A stretch of DNA of 40,704 nt, taken from Chloroflexota bacterium. GTDB taxonomy: Bacteria > Chloroflexota > Dehalococcoidia > Lucifugimonadales > Lucifugimonadaceae. Location of the stretch: contig JABMNN010000090.1 of the NCBI GenBank assembly GCA_013204545.1, forward strand, positions 1 through 40,704, in the 5' to 3' direction. This document shows, piece by piece, positions 32,107-40,570 of this stretch. Each line of letters begins with the position of its first letter. The first letter of the stretch is position 1. The translations under genes and the position numbers were made by a program. The notes below the pieces were generated by a model that was not told the DNA's origin, ran no database searches, and was given only the letters and a program-made list of their open reading frames with translations.

Positions 32107-33305
32107 TAAGTGATGGCTCCGATAAGTTCGGGCTGGCGTTCATCTTCTGTTAGATAGCAAGCGGGATCTTTCCCGAATATGTCTCCGGTAGATGACTCTG
32201 CACGCACCCGTAGATTTCCATTGCACATCCCGAGCCATTTACAGTTCTTGCAATCTTCCGGCAGCAGAGATTTTCGATCTCTGAGATCGGCTAGAAGTTC
32301 AATCGAATCATCTTCCCAAATCTCCGAAAACTTCCGTTCTTTCACATTTCCAATCGTCTGGTTCCACCAAAACTGATCAGGGTGAACATTCCCGAGGTTA
32401 TCGATGTTGCCCATGCCCTTACCAGCCGTGTTTCCACCGTTGCGAGATTGCAACCCTCGAACTCGATCAGACTGTTCCGGCATGTTCTTGTCGACCCACA
32501 TCTGTAGATAGGCGGCATCCGTATGATTATCGACAGTCAACACTTCGAGCTTGTGCCCCGTTGCGTAAGACTGGAGAGTGCGTTCGAATACGTAATTGAC
32601 CATCTTGCGACGTTCTTCATGTTGCAAGTCAAAACGCAACAATTTTTCACCACGCCCAGCATAAGCTAGGTGGTACACACAAACCCTTGGGATTCCTTCT
32701 CGCTCGGCAAGATCGAATAATGCTGGAAGATCTTGAATATTTCGATTCGTTATCGTCACGCGAAGACTCACTCGCATCCCAGCTTCAAGTGAATTGCGTA
32801 TCCCATCTAGCGTTAGTTTCCAAGCACCTTTGGAACCACGGAACTTATCGTGAACGGTCTCCATTCCGTCCATACTGATTCCGGCACGCTTCAACCCGGC
32901 ATCCGACAAACGTTTTACCATCGGCTTCGTCAGCAACGTCCCATTCGTCGAAATGAGCGGATTAAGTCCACCCAGTTCGTTAGCGTAAGCAATCAACTCT
33001 GCGAGATCGGGTCTGATGGTCGGTTCACCGCCTGAAAACAGCACGACCGGCACTTTGTAATCCGCCAAATCTCGAAGCGCCGTTTTCGCCGCATCAGTAC
33101 TCAACTCGCCCGGGTACTGTTCATCCTGTGAAGACGCATAACAATGAGCGCAATGGAGATTGCAGGTACGAGTAATATTCCACACAACGATTGGACGTTG
33201 ATGAACCGACACCACCCTCATACCGTGCTTATTACTTTTTTCGCCGTACCGAAGATCGTCGCCCGGAGTCGGCTCGTCACACAGCAATCGAGTCACATTT
33301 AACAA
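32106..33305 (-). CDS. Radical SAM protein, NirJ/AhbD-like (heme/heme d1 biosynthesis family)
   Basis: A radical SAM enzyme of 399 residues, very similar in layout to NirJ/AhbC/AhbD proteins that remove or convert side chains on iron tetrapyrroles. It begins MLNVTRLLCDEP, PGDDLRYG, typical of this group. The radical SAM cysteines are Cys48, Cys52 and Cys55 (NITRTCNLHCAHC), with FSGGEPTIRPDL following. The auxiliary cluster cysteines are 352, 355, 361 and 383. The NVHPDQFWW and SEIWEDD segments are also characteristic. The start is TTG at 33305 with a strong AGGGGA ribosome binding site eight bases upstream. NirJ is one option; AhbD (decarboxylation of Fe-coproporphyrin III to heme) is another. 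No other heme gene is in the window. Confidence 0.87.
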   Translation of the reverse strand: MLNVTRLLCDEPTPGDDLRYGEKSNKHGMRVVSVHQRPIVVWNITRTCNLHCAHCYASSQDEQYPGELSTDAAKTALRDLADYKVPVVLFSGGEPTIRPDLAELIAYANELGGLNPLISTNGTLLTKPMVKRLSDAGLKRAGISMDGMETVHDKFRGSKGAWKLTLDGIRNSLEAGMRVSLRVTITNRNIQDLPALFDLAEREGIPRVCVYHLAYAGRGEKLLRFDLQHEERRKMVNYVFERTLQSYATGHKLEVLTVDNHTDAAYLQMWVDKNMPEQSDRVRGLQSRNGGNTAGKGMGNIDNLGNVHPDQFWWNQTIGNVKERKFSEIWEDDSIELLADLRDRKSLLPEDCKNCKWLGMCNGNLRVRAESSTGDIFGKDPACYLTEDERQPELIGAIT

Positions 33306-33430
33306 TCTTAATTCCCCTAGATTTTCGGCTAATACCTATTGTTGGTGCCTATTACCCAGCCCTGCCGGGGAACGCAGCGGTATTCTTACTCCGCTAACGC
33401 TAGCCAGTTTCAAGGTGATACACGACCGAA

Positions 33431-34693
33431 TTGCATGAGAATCTCAAAAAGAAGAGAAGTCATTTCCAAGGCAAATTGTCAGTGACGCGCACGTCGAATG
33501 AAAAGACGTTAGACAAATCGAACCGTGAACCAGCAATCTCCTCAGTCAAACAATCGCCAACCCGTTATATCGTCACGGTCGCCGTAGCAACGTATTTTTT
33601 CTGGATATCTCTCTACCTTTACGTCCCAGTGCTGCCGCTACACGCCCAAGAGCTCGGCGCAAATCTGGAAATGGTGGGAATCATCATTGCCTCCTACGCG
33701 ATCGGGCAACTCCTTCTGCGGATTCCGATTGGTGTTGGATCCGACATCGTCGGCAGAAAACCATTTGCAGTAGCAGCTCTAGTTCTAAGCGCTTTGGGTG
33801 CAGTGTGGCTAGCGCTCTCACCTGATCCCTGGTCCCTATTTGCCGCCCGAACCTTAACGGGTATCGCTGCGGCGGGTTGGGTAGCAATTAGTGTCTTATT
33901 CGCTTCGTACTACCCCGCCGGCAACACAACTCGTGCGATGGCCGTCATCATGTCGGTGAATACACTGTCGCTGGTCACCGCCACGTTTGTTGGAGGAATC
34001 GTTGCCCAATACTTCGGAAACCTCAGTACGTTCTACGGTGCAGCCGGAATCGGGTTCGCCGGGGGGCTTCTTCTTCTCTCTGCACCCGAACCCCACAAAG
34101 CGGCCGCCACTCGATATTCAAAGGCAACACTGCTTGGCATATTAAAGACGCCCTTGCTTCTTCGTGTATCGGCAATTGCAATCACCCTGCAATTCGTGAC
34201 CTTTGGAGTTAACTTCGGGTTCCTGCCAATCCACGCGGAAAATCTGGGAGCATCCAAGTCTGAAATTGGTTACATCACCACCGCTGGTCTACTAGCAGCG
34301 GTTTTGGGAACAGCGGTATCAGCATGGGTAGCAAAACGCTGTGGGCCGACCGCCGCAGTGATTGCAGCGGCCTTGGCGACCCTCTTTTCGCTGATCGTTA
34401 TGACAATTACCACTGACCTAATGACTCTCGGTGCATTACAGGCGTTCAACGGTTTCGGGCGCGGAATGATGAACACCGTGCTTATAAGCATGGCATTGGC
34501 ATCAGCCCCTGTTGCAGTTCGAGCAACCGCAATGGGTTCATATCAAGCGCTCTACTCCATAGGGATGCTTCTCGGTCCGGCAGTATCAGGTCCTATCGCA
34601 GCTGCATTCGGAATCGAAATGGTGTTCTGGGCAGCAGCGGTAGCAACTGTTCTTGGTGGCGCAATCGCACTGTTCAAACCGCTCCCTCGATAG
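33431..34693 (+). CDS. Major facilitator superfamily transporter (DHA1-like)
   Basis: A 12-helix MFS carrier. The helix 2-3 motif is GVGSDIVGRKPF and the N-terminal half has a YVPVLPLHAQELG segment typical of multidrug or sugar efflux DHA1 proteins. The second half starts after the PEPHKAAATRY loop. The longest frame begins with TTG at 33431 and gives a 45-50 residue hydrophilic N-terminus. TTG at 33476 (AAGG four bases upstream) and GTG at 33482 are credible shorter starts. No in-frame ATG precedes the first helix. It is divergent from the radical SAM pair, with a 125-base shared promoter region, which hints at export or import of their product, an unproven idea. Confidence 0.86.
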   Translation: MHENLKKKRSHFQGKLSVTRTSNEKTLDKSNREPAISSVKQSPTRYIVTVAVATYFFWISLYLYVPVLPLHAQELGANLEMVGIIIASYAIGQLLLRIPIGVGSDIVGRKPFAVAALVLSALGAVWLALSPDPWSLFAARTLTGIAAAGWVAISVLFASYYPAGNTTRAMAVIMSVNTLSLVTATFVGGIVAQYFGNLSTFYGAAGIGFAGGLLLLSAPEPHKAAATRYSKATLLGILKTPLLLRVSAIAITLQFVTFGVNFGFLPIHAENLGASKSEIGYITTAGLLAAVLGTAVSAWVAKRCGPTAAVIAAALATLFSLIVMTITTDLMTLGALQAFNGFGRGMMNTVLISMALASAPVAVRATAMGSYQALYSIGMLLGPAVSGPIAAAFGIEMVFWAAAVATVLGGAIALFKPLPR

Positions 34694-34796
34694 CGATTCA
34701 CCTTGTCATCCCGGGAATATCATTACGTACGCTCTATTCAGTACCGATAATGGTTTATAGATTTGAATGAGATATCCACTAAAACAGGAGTGAACG

Positions 34797-36194
34797 ATGG
34801 CCTCACAGGAAATGCGGCTTGAACGTGATTCGATGGGTGAACTCGAAGTTCCGGCAAACGCCTATTATGGCGGAAACGCTCGGCGCGCCGAACTTAATTT
34901 CCCAATCAGTAACCTTCGATTGGGACGTTCGTTCATAAAAGCTATCGGTCAAATCAAACAATCAGCTGCCGTCGTGAACCTCGATCTCGATGCCATCGAC
35001 GAAAAGATTGCGAACGCAATCATTGCTTCAGCTCAGCGAGTTATCGATGGCGAGTTTGACGATCAGTTTGTCGTCGACATATTCCAGACCGGATCTGGCA
35101 CATCGACCAATATGAACGCTAACGAGGTCATTTCGAACGTCGCTATCGAATCACTTGGGGGAACACTCGGATCACGAACTCCGGTTCACCCCAACGACCA
35201 CGTAAACAAAGGGCAATCCTCCAACGATGTATTCCCCTCAACCATTCACCTCGCAGCAGCGGGAGCGATCAAAGACAACCTACTTCCCGCCCTGAAAGAA
35301 CTAGAAGGTTCCCTTCGATCCAAATCTAAAGAATTCTGGGGTGTCGTGAAAACAGGCCGAACTCACCTACAAGACGCAACACCAATCCGACTTGGTCAGG
35401 AATTCCTCGGCTACGCCGGTCAGCTCGAATTTGCCGGCAAACGCGCAGAAAAAGCACTTGCCGAACTTTCCGTTCTAGCACTCGGTGGAACAGCCGTCGG
35501 AACTGGCATCGGCATGCACCCTGAATTCGCTACACGGGTTATCACCCGCTTACGCGAACTGACCGGGCTCGACCTCTCAGAAACCACAAATCACTTCCAA
35601 GCTCAGAGCACACTTGATGCTGCCGTATCCGCATCTGGTGAACTCAAGTCAATTGCGGTCGGCATGCTCAAGATCGCCAACGACATCCGGTGGCTCGGGT
35701 CAGGGCCTCGCGCTGGAATAGGCGAAATCTCACTTCCTGAAGTACAACCCGGATCTTCTATCATGCCGGGCAAGGTAAACCCTGTTATTGCCGAATCAGT
35801 AACAATGGTCGCGGCTCAAGTCATCGGAAACGACGCGACAATAACAATCGCTGGTCAGTCAGGAAACTTTGAACTCAACGTGATGATGCCAGTGGCAGCG
35901 CACAACCTGCTCGAATCGATCGACCTGCTCGCCGCTGCCGCTCAGAACTTTGCGCGGCAATGCATCAATGGTCTCGTCGCAACTAAAAAAGGTCCGGAAA
36001 TGGTCATGCAGGGTCTGGCTATCTGTACAGCCCTTGCACCACTCATCGGATACGACGCAGCAGCGGCAATTGCACACGATGCGTCGGTGAGCGGTGAAAC
36101 GATAAAACAGGTTGCTCTGCGGGTCACCGACCTAACCGAAACACAACTAGATGAAGTGCTCGACCCACTCTCAATGACCGAACCCAAAGCCTAA
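34797..36194 (+). CDS. fumC: Class II fumarate hydratase (fumarase C)
   Basis: The iron-independent fumarase that interconverts fumarate and L-malate in the citric acid cycle. The superfamily signature GSSIMPGKVNP lies near residue 320. The upstream catalytic regions TGSGTSTNMNANEV (near 98), HVNKGQSSNDVFPS (near 138, with the SSND loop) and KTGRTHLQDATP (near 185, catalytic His) are complete. Length 465 residues, as expected. ATG at 34797 has an AGGAG ribosome binding site six bases upstream. It is followed by a hairpin and the RidA gene. Aspartase is the closest alternative, but the N-terminal and signature details fit fumarase better. Confidence 0.93.
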   Translation: MASQEMRLERDSMGELEVPANAYYGGNARRAELNFPISNLRLGRSFIKAIGQIKQSAAVVNLDLDAIDEKIANAIIASAQRVIDGEFDDQFVVDIFQTGSGTSTNMNANEVISNVAIESLGGTLGSRTPVHPNDHVNKGQSSNDVFPSTIHLAAAGAIKDNLLPALKELEGSLRSKSKEFWGVVKTGRTHLQDATPIRLGQEFLGYAGQLEFAGKRAEKALAELSVLALGGTAVGTGIGMHPEFATRVITRLRELTGLDLSETTNHFQAQSTLDAAVSASGELKSIAVGMLKIANDIRWLGSGPRAGIGEISLPEVQPGSSIMPGKVNPVIAESVTMVAAQVIGNDATITIAGQSGNFELNVMMPVAAHNLLESIDLLAAAAQNFARQCINGLVATKKGPEMVMQGLAICTALAPLIGYDAAAAIAHDASVSGETIKQVALRVTDLTETQLDEVLDPLSMTEPKA

Positions 36195-36241
36195 ACACTG
36201 TACATTCCAAACCTCAATTAGAGCGTGAACAAATAGAAAAC

Positions 36242-36285
36242 ATGACGAGATCAGTGCATACTTGCGCCGGTCTCGTCATATTTAA
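36242..36285 (+). terminator. Hairpin after fumC
   Basis: ATGACGAGA (36242-36250) pairs perfectly with TCTCGTCAT (36271-36279), extended by two more inner pairs and followed by the AT-rich ATTTAATT. The loop is long and the T-run weak, so termination may be partial, with read-through into the RidA gene. Confidence 0.55.
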
Positions 36286-36315
36286 TTGCACCAACAACAA
36301 CGGAAGAATCCACAC

Positions 36316-36777
36316 ATGAGCGCTGACGACAAAGTAAAAGAACTCGGACTCGATCTAACCCACCCTGCAGGTCCAGTAGCCAATTACGTTGCTGCCGTAA
36401 CCACTGGAAAGCTGGTCTACCTCTCAGGAAAAGGACCAACCAAGGCCGACGGAACCATGATGACCGGAAAAGTAGGATCAGCCCTCACGGTCGATCAAGG
36501 TTATGAAGCTGCTCGGCTGGTAGGAATCCAACTTCTTTCTGCTCTTAACGAGCACCTCGGTGGCAGCCTAAACAGCGTCAACCGAATCGTAAAGCTGCTA
36601 GGAATGGTTAACTGTGACCTCGACTTTGGCGATCAACCCAAAGTGATCAACGGTTGTTCAGATTTACTCGTTTCTGTATTTGGTGAGAATGGCAAACACG
36701 CCCGTTCAGCAGTGGGCATGGGCAGCCTTCCCGGCCAAATCCCCATTGAAATAGAAATGATTGTCGAGCTTAAGTAA
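36316..36777 (+). CDS. RidA/YjgF-family protein
   Basis: A 153-residue RidA-superfamily protein of the longer subfamily often annotated as endoribonuclease L-PSP-like. It contains TGKLVYLSGKGPTKADG, a middle helix with NRIVKLLGMVNC, and the C-terminal KHARSAVGMGSLPGQIPIEIE, in which the Arg of the RidA active site is kept. RidA members hydrolyse reactive enamine/imine intermediates from PLP enzymes to 2-oxoacids. ATG at 36316 with GGAAG upstream is preferred; a frame from 36286 would add ten residues. It lies close before the VOC-domain gene, probably in one transcript. Confidence 0.86.
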   Translation: MSADDKVKELGLDLTHPAGPVANYVAAVTTGKLVYLSGKGPTKADGTMMTGKVGSALTVDQGYEAARLVGIQLLSALNEHLGGSLNSVNRIVKLLGMVNCDLDFGDQPKVINGCSDLLVSVFGENGKHARSAVGMGSLPGQIPIEIEMIVELK

Positions 36778-36831
36778 CGTCCGATGTTACAAAGCGACAA
36801 GCCGAACGAATCAGGAAGAACGGAACACTCG

Positions 36832-37722
36832 ATGCCCGGAATTATCAACATCAAAACTATTAACCACGTAGGCATCCCAATCTGGGATCGCCGAGTAGCG
36901 TTAAAGTTTTACAGGGATATCCTCGGGCTTCGAGTTATCCCCTCGATGGTCGATTCACCCAACATCGTCTGGACCAAAACCCTCGATGGAACCATGATTC
37001 ATTTGATCGAACCGTCCGATGGCGAGAATCTCGGCAATCCGCACGCGGCATTCGAGGTCGAAGACTTCGATGCCGCGGTTGAGGCACTCCGAACCTCTGG
37101 CTATCCAGAGATCAGTGATGCCGGCGAAAGGCACGATGGGCAAAAGTGCATATTCATCAACGATAACGATGGCAATAGACTTGAATTCGCAACCGCCAGC
37201 GGGTTACGCCCTTCAACGCGTGTTGCTGACGCTCTCGGGTACACGACGGAATCGGGAACGAACGCCGTGGTCAATTCCCCTTCCAAAATCAAAATCCTCA
37301 CTATCAATCACATCGGTCTACCGATAAGCGACCGGGCTGAGTGTATGGGCATGTACCGCGACCTGTTGAACATCAACGTCATCCCACATCAGATCGATGG
37401 CAACTCGCTTTCATGGACCGAAATGCCCGACGGATCAATGGTTCACGTTATCGACCCACCGAAGTCAATCGGTTCACGTGGCGATGGTCGTCAGCATGTG
37501 GCATTTGAAGTAATCGACATCGAAGCTTCAGCGGAAGCACTAATTGAAGCCGATGTGGAAATAGTGGAAGGAATCGGAACTCGGCACGATGGACAGCGAT
37601 TCTTGTTCATCTACGACCCCGACGGCAACCGAATCGAACTTGCCACCCGTGGCGATCACTCGAACACAAAGCGAACTGCCGACGCAAACGGCTACACCAG
37701 CGAAAACGGTGTCTTGCTCTAG
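36832..37722 (+). CDS. Two-domain VOC (glyoxalase/extradiol dioxygenase fold) protein
   Basis: A protein with two tandem VOC domains, about residues 8-125 and 160-275 from the ATG at 36832. Each has an INHVGIPI/INHIGLPI opening strand, a FYRDILGL/MYRDLLNI helix and a HDGQKCIFINDNDGNRLEF / HDGQRFLFIYDPDGNRIEL end. Histidine and glutamate metal ligands of the VOC fold appear present in both halves. Each half also ends in a similar tail (DALGYTTESG and DANGYTSENG), showing an internal duplication of the whole unit. An ATG at 36784 would add 16 polar residues; the later start follows a GGAAC-type ribosome binding site. Enzyme type (glyoxalase, epimerase, dioxygenase) is unknown. Confidence 0.85.
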   Translation: MPGIINIKTINHVGIPIWDRRVALKFYRDILGLRVIPSMVDSPNIVWTKTLDGTMIHLIEPSDGENLGNPHAAFEVEDFDAAVEALRTSGYPEISDAGERHDGQKCIFINDNDGNRLEFATASGLRPSTRVADALGYTTESGTNAVVNSPSKIKILTINHIGLPISDRAECMGMYRDLLNINVIPHQIDGNSLSWTEMPDGSMVHVIDPPKSIGSRGDGRQHVAFEVIDIEASAEALIEADVEIVEGIGTRHDGQRFLFIYDPDGNRIELATRGDHSNTKRTADANGYTSENGVLL

Positions 37723-37758
37723 CGTCAGAGCCAAAATTGCTTACAGATGTTGCGGTAA

Positions 37759-38208
37759 CTAAATGGGCGACACTGTACGTTCTACGCTGAAAAAGTACGA
37801 TTCCAGAAACTCAGTTGCCGCAGCCTCGATCTTCAAATCGGAGATTTTCTTTAGCAAACCTGAAGTCTCGACTGCACCAGTCATACGGACTCTTGTAGTT
37901 TCCGCCACGTTGCCTGCAATTTCTAGCGACACTTCAGCGTTCCCTGAAACTCCCGCACCCATTGACTTACCCGAAAGCTCGATATTGAATGATCGTGGTT
38001 CATCGACATTCGATAGTTGTACATCTGCGTTCACCGTCGGTCGCAAGAAGCCCATCGAAATCTTCATCGAAATCCGATAGCCACTAGTACCCGTCGAAAC
38101 CACTTTCGCCGTCCCTGGCAAGTGTGGTTCCATCGCCGTCGGATCCATCAACGCATCCCAAACAATCGAAACAGGTGCCTTGACTATGGTGTCGTAAACG
38201 AATTCCAA
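37759..38208 (-). CDS. CoxG-like SRPBCC protein
   Basis: A 149-residue SRPBCC-fold protein resembling CoxG (carbon monoxide dehydrogenase subunit G). It shows APVSIVWDALMDPTAMEPHL followed by PGTAKV, a YRISMKISMGFLRPTV strand, the ELSGKSMGAGVSGNAEVSLE segment and a terminal helix. In aerobic CODH clusters CoxG is thought to help anchor the enzyme to the membrane. No coxL, coxM or coxS homologue is present in the window, so this is either an orphan copy or serves another oxidoreductase. ATG at 38208. It runs tail to tail with the VOC gene and is divergent from an MFS gene. Confidence 0.78.
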   Translation of the reverse strand: MEFVYDTIVKAPVSIVWDALMDPTAMEPHLPGTAKVVSTGTSGYRISMKISMGFLRPTVNADVQLSNVDEPRSFNIELSGKSMGAGVSGNAEVSLEIAGNVAETTRVRMTGAVETSGLLKKISDLKIEAAATEFLESYFFSVERTVSPI

Positions 38209-38336
38209 ACGGTGGGTCTTTCGGATATATCAAGCGTGAGTGAATAACTGCGCTTCGAACGTATCCGCAGAATCATCTCAATTCTATCCACCAAACCTTC
38301 TCCGATACCCTAACTCTGGAATAGGATTAAACTCAT

Positions 38337-39608
38337 ATGTCATCGCCAGAGGCGCCAAAACCCCCGGTTTCCAATCAGGGTCGAAGTTCAGTCCGTGCAA
38401 CCATACGTTCACTCGTGTGGACCGTTTACGCACCCTCGTTTCTACTGTCAGTCGGGCAAGGCATCCTCATCCCTGTTCTACCGGGATTTGCCAAACAGGA
38501 AATGGCAGCGGCTATAGGTCTAGTCGGCATCGTAATTGCCGCTCGTCACATCGGAACGATGATCTTCGACGTCCCCGCTGGCATCCTCGTAACCCGTCTC
38601 GGACTTCGTCGAACAATGATTGCCGGCGTAATCCTCTTCGGAGTAGCCGCTGTATGGGCAGGTCTATCACCGAATGTAACGTCGCTGATAGCCGCACGTT
38701 TGCTCACTGGCGCCAGCTTCGCGCTGTGGAGCATCTCACGGCACACTTATATCGCAGCGGCCGTACCGATCGACGTACGCGGACGAGCACTCTCGCTCTT
38801 TGGCGGCATATCTCGAATCGCAACAATTCTCGGACCTTTTCTCGGTGGGATTCTTGGTGAGTACGTCGGAATTCGCGTGCCATTTTTCGCTCAGGCAGTA
38901 GTAGCGATAATTACGCTAGCTATGGTTCTAGCCACTACCCGACACATGATCGAGCCAGCTCGCATGAAGGGGCGATACAACGTATTCGCCGAACTCGGCA
39001 CGGTTGTAAAACGACATAGACGCGATTTTGCGACTGCCGGCGTAGCAGCCGTAGCCCTTCAATTCCTGAGAGCAGGACGTGAGTTCCTCATCCCGGTCTG
39101 GGCAGGAGAACTCGGACTCGGTCAAGCAAAGATCGGCTACATCGCTACCGCATCATTTGCTATCGATTCGATGCTATTTCCAGTCGTCGGCTATTCGATG
39201 GACAAATGGGGCAGAAAGTCGACCGGACTCCCAGCATTCATCGTACTCGCTCTCGCAATCGCACTTATCCCCCTCACCGGCTCATTCGGCGCGCTGATGG
39301 CCGTCGGCTTACTGGCGGGGTTAGGAAATGGACTCTCAAGCGGTTTTGTTCTCGTCATAGGCACCGACCTTTCACCGAAAGAAAACCCAGGGGAATTCCT
39401 GGGAGTATGGCGACTTATTTCCGATACCGGAGGAGCGAGCGGTCCAATTGCTATCGGCGGTATCGCTCAGATCGTGACTCTTGGTGTCGCTTCGTTCGCT
39501 ACTGCTGGAGTCGGCGTGTTCGGAGCGCTGATGCTACTCTTCGTGGTGAAAGAGACCATGACCAAAACATCGCGGACGCCGGTCGGCAAGAAATCAGAAT
39601 CTAATTAA
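38337..39608 (+). CDS. Major facilitator superfamily transporter
   Basis: A 423-residue MFS carrier with 12 predicted helices. The segment PAGILVTRLGLRRTM between helices 2 and 3 is the MFS signature, and its repeat DKWGRKSTGLPAF lies in the second half. The central loop has basic residues (MKGRYNVF, VVKRHRRDF). It resembles DHA1 or sugar efflux carriers and is distantly similar to the MFS gene at 33431. ATG at 38337 has AGGA about 11 bases upstream. The substrate is unknown. It runs tail to tail with the D-glutamate cyclase gene. Confidence 0.88.
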   Translation: MSSPEAPKPPVSNQGRSSVRATIRSLVWTVYAPSFLLSVGQGILIPVLPGFAKQEMAAAIGLVGIVIAARHIGTMIFDVPAGILVTRLGLRRTMIAGVILFGVAAVWAGLSPNVTSLIAARLLTGASFALWSISRHTYIAAAVPIDVRGRALSLFGGISRIATILGPFLGGILGEYVGIRVPFFAQAVVAIITLAMVLATTRHMIEPARMKGRYNVFAELGTVVKRHRRDFATAGVAAVALQFLRAGREFLIPVWAGELGLGQAKIGYIATASFAIDSMLFPVVGYSMDKWGRKSTGLPAFIVLALAIALIPLTGSFGALMAVGLLAGLGNGLSSGFVLVIGTDLSPKENPGEFLGVWRLISDTGGASGPIAIGGIAQIVTLGVASFATAGVGVFGALMLLFVVKETMTKTSRTPVGKKSESN

Positions 39609-39648
39609 CGAATATCAGTTCGCCAAAATGATCGCCGACCGAGCGAAC

Positions 39649-40515
39649 TTAGAGCCCTTCACTACTCAGCAGTGCGTGTAGGTCCCGTAGGCACATGGCA
39701 TCATCTTCAGGTGCGCGTGCATCTACCCAATCCTTCGATTCGCCTGTCATGCCTTCGACTGCACCCACAGCAACAATGTCTTTCACCCACTCGTAGCCTT
39801 GCTCTACTGAAGGCAGCAAGTTTCTACCGGTTTTCAACGATAATGCAGCGATCAGACCATACCCACCCCAGTTCGAAACACTCGCGGTAATTAGCTCGGT
39901 CGTTGTTGTAACGCACGGGTCATTTGGCAAGTTCTCAATATCAGGTATCACGTGTCGCATGTTGCCCATGCCGATCTCGTTGCCACCGTCACCAATACCG
40001 ACCGAATAAGGGTGTTCCTCGAACATGTGATCGATCTTCGCGTTATGCTCTGAAAAATCGACACCCTTCCAGTTACGATAAGTACCGTCGCCAAGTAATC
40101 CCGCACGCTCGATCGACACCAGCGCCGATGGCGCATGTTCTATCAACAGCTTGTGAGCAAACATGCTTGATTCGTGATGACTAGTGATTGGAAATTCGAC
40201 CACCTCGTCGTCACCCGCAATCGAACGCACAACGGTCGAACACTTCTCGTCTGTCACATAAGCGACAGTGTTACCAAGCGCTTTTAGAGCCCCGCCAATT
40301 GCGACCGCACCGGGAGGACCATCAGTCTCAGGCTCACCTGCTCTAAGGATGTAGAACCCCGTGGCGATAAGTATCTTTCCGGGGTGATCGAGAAGCAGCT
40401 GCGCCGACCTTTCCATCCACTCGTCCGGCATGTGCTGCCGTAACGCCTTCATCCCGCGAATATCCTCTTGCAGAACAATGTCTTCGATTTTCGTAAACAG
40501 TGATGAATCAGACAT
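39649..40515 (-). CDS. DUF4392 protein, D-glutamate cyclase C-terminal-type domain
   Basis: A 288-residue DUF4392 protein, homologous to the C-terminal part of human DGLUCY, which converts D-glutamate to 5-oxo-D-proline. Characteristic segments are ATGFYILRAGEPETDGPPG, the VSIERAG core, GIGDGGNEIGMGNM and SNWGGYGLIAAL. The start is ATG at 40515 with AGGAA just upstream. It lies 55 bases downstream of a DUF1445 gene on the same strand. In animals the two domains are fused as DUF1445-DUF4392, in the same order, so the pair here probably forms the same enzyme from two polypeptides. The family assignment is firm; the reaction is inferred from the animal protein. Confidence 0.88.
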   Translation of the reverse strand: MSDSSLFTKIEDIVLQEDIRGMKALRQHMPDEWMERSAQLLLDHPGKILIATGFYILRAGEPETDGPPGAVAIGGALKALGNTVAYVTDEKCSTVVRSIAGDDEVVEFPITSHHESSMFAHKLLIEHAPSALVSIERAGLLGDGTYRNWKGVDFSEHNAKIDHMFEEHPYSVGIGDGGNEIGMGNMRHVIPDIENLPNDPCVTTTTELITASVSNWGGYGLIAALSLKTGRNLLPSVEQGYEWVKDIVAVGAVEGMTGESKDWVDARAPEDDAMCLRDLHALLSSEGL

Positions 40516-40570
40516 GGGTTCCTACGTGCTTTTTCGAATAACTTGGTCGGACAATTTAAAACCGAAGCGA

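Noticed and set aside
38240-38860. 206-residue ORF overlapping the start of the third MFS gene
   Set aside because: Arg/Ser/Asn-rich frame-shifted reading of the MFS sequence; the MFS frame has clear helices and motifs.
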